A DNA stretch of 64,000 bases, from positions 5,328,484 to 5,392,483 of the forward strand of contig NC_049986.1 of the NCBI RefSeq assembly GCF_000003815.2, given 5' to 3'. Made by a program: the position numbers and the translations under genes. The DNA comes from Branchiostoma floridae. Taxonomy: Eukaryota > Chordata > Leptocardii > Amphioxiformes > Branchiostomatidae. This document shows positions 53,871 to 64,000 of this stretch, one piece after another. Below the pieces are notes generated by a model. That model searched no databases, was not told the origin of the DNA, and was given only the letters and a program-made list of their open reading frames with translations. Position 1 is the stretch's first letter. Every line of letters begins with the position of its first letter.

Positions 53871-54077
53871 TAGGCGCAACCGCTAGCTTCTTTAGTGAGA
53901 CCCCGCCTGTCACGACACCGGGTAGGGTGATGACTTAATGTCGATATTGTAGCTCACGCTTTAAGTTCCAGCCTGGCACACTTGGTATCCTTGGAAAGGT
54001 CCCTTAGTAAGGAATAGAAAGGTGAAAACCGGAAAATTCTCGGATACTTCCTTCTCGAGATATTCTCGAGCATATGG

Positions 54078-54488
54078 NNNNNNNNNNNNNNNNNNNNNNN
54101 NNNNNNNNNNNNNNNNNNNNNNNNNNNNNNNNNNNNNNNNNNNNNNNNNNNNNNNNNNNNNNNNNNNNNNNNNNNNNNNNNNNNNNNNNNNNNNNNNNNN
54201 NNNNNNNNNNNNNNNNNNNNNNNNNNNNNNNNNNNNNNNNNNNNNNNNNNNNNNNNNNNNNNNNNNNNNNNNNNNNNNNNNNNNNNNNNNNNNNNNNNNN
54301 NNNNNNNNNNNNNNNNNNNNNNNNNNNNNNNNNNNNNNNNNNNNNNNNNNNNNNNNNNNNNNNNNNNNNNNNNNNNNNNNNNNNNNNNNNNNNNNNNNNN
54401 NNNNNNNNNNNNNNNNNNNNNNNNNNNNNNNNNNNNNNNNNNNNNNNNNNNNNNNNNNNNNNNNNNNNNNNNNNNNNNNNNNNNNNNN
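54078..54488. other. assembly gap, 411 N, in satellite
   Basis: The run of N is about two monomers long, with satellite on both sides. Confidence 0.98.
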
Positions 54489-57400
54489 AGATATTCTCGA
54501 GCATATGGGCCCTGTTTAGGCGCAACCGCTAGCTCCTTTATTGAGCTCTCTAGGATCACGGCAGCGGGTAGGGCGATGACTTAATGTCGCGATTTAGCTC
54601 AGGCTTTAAGTTCCGGCCCGGCACACTTGGTATCCTTAGAAAGGTCCCTTAGTAAGGAATAGAAAGGGGAAAATCGCAAAATCCTCGGATACTTCCTTCT
54701 CGAGATATTCTCGAGCATATGGGCCCTGTTTAGGCGCAACCACTAGCTTATTTAAATTTATTGAGACCCCGCCTGTGACGGCACCGGGGAGGGTGATGAC
54801 TTAATGTCGCGATTGTAGCTCAGGCTTTAAGTTCCGGCCTGGCACACTTGGTATCCTTGGAAAGGTCCCTTAGTAATAAATAGAAAGGTGAAAACCGCAT
54901 AATCCTCGGATACTTCCTTCTCGAGATATTCTCGAGCATATGGGCCCTGTCTAGGCGCAACCACTAGTTACTTTATTTAGCCGCCGCCTGTCACGGCACC
55001 GGGGAGGGTGATGACTTAATGTCGCGACTGTAGCTCAGGCTTTTTAGTTCCGGCCTGGCACACTTGGTATCCTGGGAAAGGCCCCTTATAAAGGAATAGA
55101 AAGGTGAAAACCGCAAAATCCTCGGATACTTCCTTCTCAAGATATTCTCGAGCATATGGACCCGGTTTAGGCGCAACCCCTAGCTCCTTATTTAGACCCC
55201 GCCCGTGACGGCACAGGGGAGGGCGATGACTTAATGTCGCGATTTTTGCTCAAGCTTTAAGTTCCGGCCTGGCACACTTGGTATCCTTGGAAAGGTCCCT
55301 TAGTAAGGAATAGAAAGGCAAAAACCGCAAAATCCTCGGATACTTCCTTCTCGAGATATTCTCGAGCATATGGGCCCTGTTTAGGCGCAACCGCTAGCTC
55401 CTTTATTGGGACCTTACCTGTCACGGCACCGGGTAGGGTGATGACTTAATGTCGCGATTGTAGCTCAGGCTTTAAGTCCAGGCCCGGCATACGTGGTATC
55501 CTTGGAAAGGTCCCTTAGTATGGAATAGAAAGGTGAAAACCGCACAATTCTCGAATACTTCCTTCTCGAGATATTCTCGAGCATATGGGCCCTGTTTAGG
55601 CGCAACCGCTAGCTCCTTTATTGAGACCCCGCCTGTCACGGCACCGGGTAGGGTGACGACTTAATGTCGCGATTGTAGCTCAGGCTTTAAGTTCCGACCT
55701 GGCACACTAGGTATACTTGGAAAGGTCCCTTAGTAAGGAATAGAAAGGTGAAAACCGCAAAATCCCCGGATACTTCCTTCTCGAGATATTTTCGAGCATA
55801 TGGGCCCTGTTTAGGCGCAACCGCTAGCTCCTTCATTGAGACCCCGCCTGTCGTAGCACCGGGTAGGGTGATGTCTTAATGTCGCGATTGTAGCTCAGGC
55901 TTTAAGTTCCGGCCTGGCACACTAGGTATACTTGGAATGGTCCCTTAGTAAGGAATAGAAAGGTGAAAACTGTAAAATCTTCGGATACTTCCTTCTCGAG
56001 ATATTCTCGAGCATATGGGCCCTGTTTAGGCGCAACCGCTAGCTCCTTTATTGATACGGCACCGGGTATGGTGATGACTCAATGTCGCGATTGTATGTCA
56101 GGCTTTAAAATCCGGCCTAGCACACTTGGTATCCTTGGAAAGGTCCCTTAGTAAGGAATAGAAAGGCGAAAACCTTAAAATCCTCGGATACTTCCTTCTC
56201 GAGATATTCTCGAGCATATGGGCCCTGTTTAGGCGCAACCGCTAGCTCCTTTATTGATACGGCACCGGGTATGGTGATGACTCAATGTCGCGATTGTATG
56301 TCAGCTTTAAAATCCGGCCTAGCACACTTGGTATCCTTGGAAAGGTCCCTTAGTAAGGAATAGAAAGGTGAAAACCGCAAAATCCTCGGATACTTCCTTC
56401 TCGATATATTCTCGAGCATATGGGCCCTGTTTATGCGCAACCGCTAGCTCCTTTATTGATACCCCAACTGTCACGGCACCGGGTAGGGTGATGACTTAAT
56501 GTCGCGATTGTAGCTCAGGCTTTAAGTTCCGGCCTGGCACACTTGGTATCCTTGGAAAGGTCCCTTAGTAAGGAATAGAAAGGCGAAAACCGCAAAATCC
56601 TCGGATACTTCCTTCTCGAGATATTCTCGAGCATATGGGCCCTGTTTAGGCGCAACCGCTAGCTCCTTTATTGGGACCTTACCTGTCACGGCACCGGGTA
56701 CGGTGATGACTTGATGTCGCGATTGTAGCTCAGGCTTTAAGTTCCGGCCTGGCACACTTGGTATCCTTGGAAAGGTCCCTTAGTAAGGAATAGAAAGGTG
56801 AAAACCGCAAAATCCTCGGATACTTCCTTCTCGAGATATTTTTGAGCATATGGGCCCTGTTTAGGCGCATCCGTTAGCTCCTTTATTGATACCCCACCTG
56901 TCACGGCACCGGGTAGGGTGATGACTTAATGTCGCGATTGTAGCTCAGGCTTTAAGTTCCGACTTGGCACACTTGGTATCCGTGGAAAGGTCCCTTAGTA
57001 AGGAATAGAAAGGTGAAAACCGCAAAATCCTCCGATACTTCCTTCTCGAGATATTCTCGAGCATATGGGCCCTGTTTAGGCGCAACCGCTAGCTCCTTCA
57101 TTGAGACCCCGCCTGTCGTAGCACCGGGTAGGGTGATGTCTTAATGTCGCGATTGTAGCTCAGGCTTTAAGTTCCGGCCTGGCATACTTGGTATCCTTGG
57201 AAAGGTCCCTTAGTAAGGAATAGAAAGGTGAAAACTGCAAAATCCTCGGATACTTCCTTCTCGAGATATTCTCGAGCATATGGGCCCTGTTTAGGCGCAA
57301 CCGCTAGCTCCTTCATTGAGACCCCGCCTGTCACGGCATCGGTAGGGTGATGACTTAATGTCGCGATTGTACCTCAGGCTTTAAGTTCCGGCCTGGCACA

Positions 57401-58595
57401 CTTGGTATCCTTGGAAAGGTCTCTCAGTAAGGAATAGATAGGTGTAAACCGCAAAATCCTCGTATACTTCCTTCTGGAGATATTCTCGAGCATATGGGCC
57501 CTGTTTAGGCACAACCGCTAGCTTCTTTATTGATACGACACCGGGTATGGTGATGATTCAATGTCGTGATTGTAGCTCAGGCTTTGAGTTCTGGCCTGTC
57601 ACACTTGATATCCTTGGAATGGTCCCTTAGTAAGGAATAGAAAGGCGAAAACCTCAAACTCCTCGGGTACTTCCTTCTCGATATATTCTCGAGCATATGA
57701 GCCCTGTTTGGGCGCAACCGCTAGATCCTTTATTAATACCCCACCTGTCACGGCACCGGGTAGGGAGATGACTTAATGTCGGGATTGTACCTCAGGCTTT
57801 AAATTCCGGCCTGGCACACTTGGTATACTTGGAATGGTCCCTTAGTAAGGAATAGAAAGGCGAAAACCTCAAACTCCTCGGGTACTTCCTTCTCGATATA
57901 TTCTCGAGCATATGGGCCCTGTTTGGGCGCAACCGCTAGATCCTTTATTAAAACCCCACCTGTCACGGCACCGGGTAGGGAGATGACTAAATGTCGGGAT
58001 TGTAGCTCAGGCTTTAAATTCAGGCCTGGCACACTTGGTATCCTTGGAATGGTCCCTTAGTAAGGAATAGAAAGGTGAAAATCTCAAAATCCTCCGGTAA
58101 TTCTTTCTCGATATATTCTCGAGCAGATGGGCCCTGTTTAGGCCCAACCGCAAGCTCCTTTATTGGACCCCGCCTGTCACGGCACCGGGTAGGGTGATGA
58201 CTTAATGTCGCGATTGTAGCTCAGGCATTAAGTTCCGGCCTGGCACACTTGGTATTCTTTGAATGGTCCGTTAGTAAGGAATAGAAAGGTGGAAATCGCA
58301 AAATCCTCGGATACTTCCTTCTCGAGATATTCTCGAGCATATGGACCCTGTTTAGGCCCAACCGCTATCTCCTTTATTGAGACCCCGCCTGTCACAGCAC
58401 CGGGTAGGGTGATGACTTAATGTCGCGATTTTAGCTCAGCCGTTAAGTTCCGGCCTGGCACACTTGGTATTCTTTGAATGGTCCCTTAATAAGGAATAGA
58501 AAGGTGAAAACCACTAAATCCTCGGATACTTCCTTCTCGAGATATTCTCGAGCATATGGGCCCTGTTTAGGCACAACCGCTAGCTCCTTTATTGA

Positions 58596-58656
58596 ATGAA
58601 TGAAAGACCTTTATTGTACATTAATGCTCCAACAAGCTAAGTACAGGTCGTAACTA
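58596..58656 (-). mobile_element. 61-bp retrotransposon tail inserted in satellite
   Basis: A non-satellite insert reads in reverse as a 3' end: ...ACAATAAAGGTCTTTCATTCAT. It is flanked by the 8-bp duplication TTTATTGA (58588-58595 and 58657-58664). It looks like an extremely 5'-truncated CR1/L2-type insertion. Confidence 0.8.
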
Positions 58657-61600
58657 TTTATTGATACGGCACCGGGTAGGGTGATTACTCAATGTCACGA
58701 TTGTAGCTCAGGCTTTGAGTTCCGGCCTGGCACACTTGGTATCCTTGGAATGGTCCCTTAGTAAGGAATAGAAAGGTAAAAATCTCAAACTCCTCGGGTA
58801 CTTCTTTCTCGATATATTCTCGAGCATATGGGCCCTGTTTAGGCGCAACCGCTAGCTCCTTTATTGATACGGCACCGGGTAGGGCGATGACTCAATGTCG
58901 CGATTGTAGCTCAGGCTTTAAGTTCCGGCCTGGCACACTTGGTATCCTTGGAAAGGTCCCTTAGTAAGGAATAGAAAGGCGAAAACCGCAAAATCCTCGG
59001 ATACTTCCTTCTCGAGATATTCTCGAGCATATGGGCCCTGTTTAGGCGCAACCGCTAGCTCCTTTATTGAGACCTTACCTGTCACGGCACCGGGTAGGGT
59101 GATGACTCAATGTCGGGATTGTAGCTCAGGCTTTAAGTTCCGGCCTGGCACACTTGGTATACTTGGAATGGTCCCTTAGTAAGGAATAGAAAGGTGAAAA
59201 CCGCAAAATCCTCGGGTACTTCCTTCTCTAGATATTTTTGAGCATATGGGCCCTGTTTAGGCGCATCCGTTAGCTCCTTTATTGATACCCCGCCTGTCAC
59301 GGCACCGGGTAGGGTGATGACTTAATGTCGCGATTGTAGCTCAGGCTTTAAGTTACGGCCTGGCACACTTTGTATGCTTGGAAAGGTCCCTTAGTAAGGA
59401 ATAGAAAGGTGAAAACCGCAAAATCCTCGGAACTTCCTTTCTTGAGATATTCTCGAGCATATGGGCCCTGTTTAGGCGCAACCGCTAGCTCCTTTATTGA
59501 GACCTTCCCTGTCACGGCACCGGGTAGGGTGATGACTTAATGTCGCGATTGTAGCTCATGCTTTAAGTTCCGGCCTGGCACACTTGGTATCCTTGGAATG
59601 GTCCCTTAGTAAGGAATAGAAAGGTGAAAACCGCAAAATCCTCGGATACTTCCTTCTCGAGATATTCTCGAGCATATAGGCCCTGTTTAGGCGCAACCGC
59701 TAGCTCCTTTATTGAGACCCCGCCTGTCACAGCACCGGGTAAGGTGATGACTTAATGTCGCGATTGTAGCTCAGGCTTTAAGTTCCGGCCTGGCATACTT
59801 GGTATCCTTGGAAAGGTCCCTTAGTAAGGAATAGAAAGGTGAAATCCGCAAAATTCTCGGATACTTCCTTCTCGAGATATTCTCGAGCATACGGGCCCTG
59901 TATAGGCGGAACCGCTAGCTCCTTTATTGATACGGCACCGGGTAGGGTGATGACTCAATGACGCGATTGTAGCTTAGGCTTTAAGTTCCGGCCTGGCACA
60001 CTTGGTATCTTTGGGAAGGTCCCTTAGTAAGGAATAGAAAGGTGAAAACTGCAAAATCCTCGGATACTTCCTTCTCGAGATATTCTCGAGCATATGGGCC
60101 CTGTTTAGGCGCAACCGCTAGCTCCTTTATTGATACGGCACCGGGTAGGGTGATGACTTAATGTCGCGATTGTAGCTCAGGCTTTAAAATCCGGCATAGC
60201 ACACTTGGTATCCTTGGAAAGGTTTCTTAGTAAGGAATAGAAAGGTGAAAACCGCAAAATCCTCGGATACTTCCTTCTCGAGATATTCTCGAGCATATGG
60301 GCCCTGCTTAGGCGCAACCGCTAGCTCCTTTCTTGATACGGCACCGGGTATGGTGATGGCTCAATGTCGCGATTGTAGCTCAGTCTTTAAAATCCGGCAT
60401 AGCACACTTGGTATCCTTGGAAAGGTTTCTTAGTAAGGAATAGAAAGGTGAAAACCGCAAAATCCTCGGATACTTCCTTCTCGATATATTCTCGAGCATA
60501 TGGGCCCTGTTTTGGCGCAACCGCTAGCTCCTTTATTGATATCCCAACTGTCACGGCACCGGGTAGGGTGATGACTTAATGTCGGGATTGTAGCTCAGGC
60601 TTTAAATTCCGGCCTGGCACGCTTGGTATCCTTGGAAAGGTCCCTTAGTAAGGAATAGAAAGGCGAAGACCTTAAAATCCTCGGATACTTCCTTCTCGAG
60701 ATATTCTCGAGCATATGGGCCCTGTTTAGGCGCAACCGCTAGCTCCTTTATTGGGACCTTACCTGTCACGGCACCGGGTAGGGTGATGACTCAATGTCGG
60801 GATTGTAGCTCAGGCTTTAAGTTCCGGCCTGGCACACTTGGTATCCTTGGAATGGTCCCTTAGTAAGAAATAGAAAGGTGACAACCGCAAACTCGGATAC
60901 TTCCTTCTCTAGATATTTTTGAGCATATGGGCCCTGTTTTGGCGCAACCGCTAGCTCCTTTATTGATACCCCAACTGTCACGGCACCGGGTAGGGTGATG
61001 ACTTAATGTCGCGATTGTAGCTCAGGCTTTAAGTTCCGGCCTGGCACACTTGGTATCCTTGGAATGGTCCCTTAGTAAGGAATAGAAAGGCAAAAACCTT
61101 AAAATCTTCGGATACTTCCTTCTCGAGATATTCTCGAGCATATGGGCCCTGTTTAGGCGCAACCGCTAGCTCCTTTATTGGGACCTTACCTGTCATGGCA
61201 CCGGGTAGGTGATGACTTGATGTCGCGATTGTAGCTCAGGCTTTAAGTTCCGGCCTGGCACACTTGGTATCCTTGGAAAGGTCCCTTAGTAAGAAATAGA
61301 AAGGTGAAAACCGCAAAATCCTCGGATACTTCCTTCTCGAGATATTTTTGAGCATATGGGCCCTGTTTAGGCGCATCCGTTAGCTCCTTTATTGATATCC
61401 CACCTGTCACGGCACCGGGTAGGGTGATGACTTAATGTCGCGATTGTAGCTCAGGCTTTAAGTTCCGACCTGGCACACTAGGTATACTTGGAAAGGTCCC
61501 TTAGTAAGGAATAGAAAGGTGAAAACCGCGAAATCCTCGGATACTTCCTTCTCGAGATTTTCTCGAGCATATGGGCCCTGTTTAGGCGCAACCGCTAGCT

Positions 61601-62420
61601 CCTTTATTGATACGGCACCGGGTATGGTGATGACTCAATGTCGCGATTGTATGTCAGGCTTTAAAATCCGGCCTAGCACACTTGGTATCCTTGGAATGGT
61701 CCCTTAGTAAGAAATAGAAAGGTGCAAACCGCAAAATCCTCCGATACTTCCTTCTCGATATATTCTCGAGCATATGGGCCCTGTTTTGGCGCAACCGCTA
61801 GCTCCTTTATTGATACCCCAACTGTCACGGCACCGGGTAGGGTGATGACTTAATGTCGCGATTGTAGCTCAGGCTTTAAGTTCCGGCCTGGCACACTTGG
61901 TATCCTTGGAAAGGTCCCTTAGTAAGGAATAGAAAGGCAAAAACCTTAAAATCTTCGGATACTTCCTTCTCGAGATATTCTCGAGCATATGGGCCCTGTT
62001 TAGGCGCAACCGCTAGCTCCTTTATTGGGACCTTACCTGTCATGGCACCGGGTAGGTGATGTCTTGATGTCGCGATTGTAGCTCAGGCTTTAAGTTCCGG
62101 CCTGGCACACTTGGTATCCGTGGAAAGGTCCCTTAGTAAGGAATAGAAAGGTGAAAACCGCAAAATCCTCGGATACTTCCTTCTCGAGATATTCTCGAGC
62201 ATATGGGCCCTGTTTAGGCGCAACCGCTAGCTCCTTTATTGATACGGCACCGGGTAGGGTGATGACTTAATGTCGCGATTGTAGCTCAGGCTTTAAGTTC
62301 CGGCCTGACACACTAGGTATCCGTGGAAAGGTCTCTTAGTAAGAAATAGAAAGGTGAAACTGCAAATCCTCGGGTACTTCTTTCTCGAGATATTCTCGAG
62401 CATATGGGCATGTATCCGTC

Positions 62421-62740
62421 NNNNNNNNNNNNNNNNNNNNNNNNNNNNNNNNNNNNNNNNNNNNNNNNNNNNNNNNNNNNNNNNNNNNNNNNNNNNNNNN
62501 NNNNNNNNNNNNNNNNNNNNNNNNNNNNNNNNNNNNNNNNNNNNNNNNNNNNNNNNNNNNNNNNNNNNNNNNNNNNNNNNNNNNNNNNNNNNNNNNNNNN
62601 NNNNNNNNNNNNNNNNNNNNNNNNNNNNNNNNNNNNNNNNNNNNNNNNNNNNNNNNNNNNNNNNNNNNNNNNNNNNNNNNNNNNNNNNNNNNNNNNNNNN
62701 NNNNNNNNNNNNNNNNNNNNNNNNNNNNNNNNNNNNNNNN
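62421..62740. other. assembly gap, 320 N, in satellite
   Basis: This is a run of N within the array. The 14 or so bases just before it depart from the monomer consensus, suggesting a low-quality contig end. Confidence 0.98.
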
Positions 62741-64000
62741 GTAAGGAATAGAAAGGTGAAAACCGCGAAATCCTCGGATACTTCCTTCTCGAGATATTCT
62801 CGAGCATATGGGCCCTGTTTAGGCGCAACCGCTAGCTCCTTTATTGATACGGCACCGGGTATGGTGATGACTCAATGTCGCGATTGTAGGTCAGGCTTTA
62901 AAATCCGGCCTAGCACACTTGGTATCCTTGGAAAGGTCCTTTAGTAAGGAATAGAAAGGTGAAAACCGCAACATCCTCGGGTACTTAATTCTCGAGATAT
63001 TCTCGAGCATATGGGCCCTGTTTTGGCGCAACCGCTAGCTCCTTTATTGATACCCCAACTGTCACGGCACCGGGTAGGGTGATGACTTACTGTCGGGATT
63101 GTAGCTCAAGCTTTAAATTCCGGCCTAGCACACTTGGTATCCTTGGAAAGGTCCCTTAGTAAGGAATAGAAAGGCGAAAACTTTAAAATCCTCGGATACT
63201 TCCTTCTCGAGATATTCTTGAGCATATGGGCCCTGTTTAGGCGCAACCGCTAGCTCCTTTATTGAGACCTTACCTGTCACGGCACCGGGTAGGGTGATGA
63301 CTCAATATCGGGATTGTAGCTCAGGCTTTAAGTTCCGGCCTGGCACACTAGGTATCCGTGGAAAGGTCCGTTAGTAAGAAATAGAAAGATGAAAACCGCA
63401 AAATCCTCGGATACTTCCTTCTCGAGATATTTTTGAGCATATGGGCCCTGTTTAGGCGCATCCGTTAGCTCCTTTATTGATACCCCACCTGTCACGGCAC
63501 CGGGTAGGGTGATGACTTAATGTCGCGATTGTAGCTCAGGCTTTAAGTTCCGACCTGGCACACTTGGTATACTTGGAAAGGTTCCTTAGTAAGGAATAGA
63601 AAAGTGAAAATCGCAAAATCCTCGGATACTTCCTTCTCGAGATATTCTCGAGCATATGGGCCCTGTTTAGGCGCAACCGCTAGCTCCTTTATTGATACGG
63701 CACCGGGTAGGGTGATGACTTAATGTCGCGATTGTAGCCCAGGCTTTAAAATCCGGCCTAGCACACTTGGTATCCTTGGAATGGTCCCTTAGTAAGGAAT
63801 AGAAAGGCGAAAACCTTAAAATCCTCGGATACTTCCTTCTCGAGATATTCTCGAGCATATGGGCCCTGTTTAGGCGCAACCGCTAGCTCCTTTATTGATA
63901 CGGCACCGGGTATGGTGATGACTCAATGTCGCGATTGTAGGTCCAGGTTTTAGAATCGGGTCTAGCACACTGGGTATCCTTGGAAAGGTCCCTTAGTAAG

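Larger units (their letters stand above)
53869..64000. repeat. tandem satellite, 215/203-bp monomers
   Basis: About 44 visible monomers in one orientation, interrupted by two N gaps and running off the window end. Spacing of the GCATATGGGCC landmark is mostly 214-216 bp, with a 203-bp class lacking 12 bp around ACCCCGCCTGTC. Each monomer contains CTCGAGATATTCTCGAG, CATATG, GGGCCC, GCTAGC and TCGCGA. It is non-coding: neither monomer length is a multiple of three. Confidence 0.97.

Noticed and set aside
55963-63879. Open frames of about 60-80 codons repeated in the satellite on both strands
   Set aside because: They recur only because the monomer recurs. Monomer lengths of 203 and 215 are not multiples of three, there is no start context or domain, and variants shift the frame.
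53869-64000. tRNA-like boxes (GTAGCTCAGG, AGTTCCGGCC) in the satellite
   Set aside because: The two words are only about 10 bases apart, far too close for an internal RNA polymerase III promoter, and no cloverleaf is possible.
53869-64000. CRISPR-like repeat array
   Set aside because: The whole monomer repeats without unique spacers, and the genome is eukaryotic.

Overview
The window is animal nuclear DNA: a multi-exon gene with GT-AG introns, non-LTR retrotransposons, many small inverted-repeat elements, a satellite array and assembly gaps. The best fit is a cephalochordate (amphioxus, Branchiostoma). The gene is a close relative of vertebrate pappalysin, the introns are compact, there are many short DNA elements, and two diverged haplotypes appear to be assembled in tandem. 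The species is an inference from content; another marine invertebrate deuterostome is not excluded.

Layout. Positions 1-17480 carry no convincing gene. They are filled with nested mobile elements: a Helentron/HINE-like family with matched ends, several fold-back elements, a TTAA-flanked MITE and a 150-bp core-repeat array. Positions 17481-50445 (+ strand) hold one gene in 20 exons. It encodes a pappalysin-like secreted metzincin of about 1654 residues with signal peptide, laminin-G-like domain, two Lin12/Notch repeats, HEXXHXXGXXH zinc site, Met-turn, a Cys-rich CGDG repeat, CCP/sushi modules and a C-terminal third Lin12/Notch repeat. All splice phases agree and the reading frame closes exactly. 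Intron 7 holds a 3.4-kb non-LTR retrotransposon with two frameshifts.

Exons 9-12 and the start of exon 13 occur twice (35684-40735 and 40836-44628), with a 100-N gap at the junction and another inside the first copy. The copies are nearly identical except for a 1182-bp element present only in the first. The literal tandem order would break the reading frame, so this looks like two alleles placed side by side.

Positions 50446-53553 are 3' flank with nested TIR elements, including a hAT-type MITE with an 8-bp target duplication. From about 53869 to the window end lies a tandem satellite of about 215-bp and 203-bp monomers. It has a recurring four-monomer order, two gaps, and one short retrotransposon insertion with its own target duplication.

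The most unusual signal is in the HINE-like family. In three complete copies the left-terminal hairpin differs from copy to copy, yet in each copy the right subterminal arm matches that copy's own left arm.
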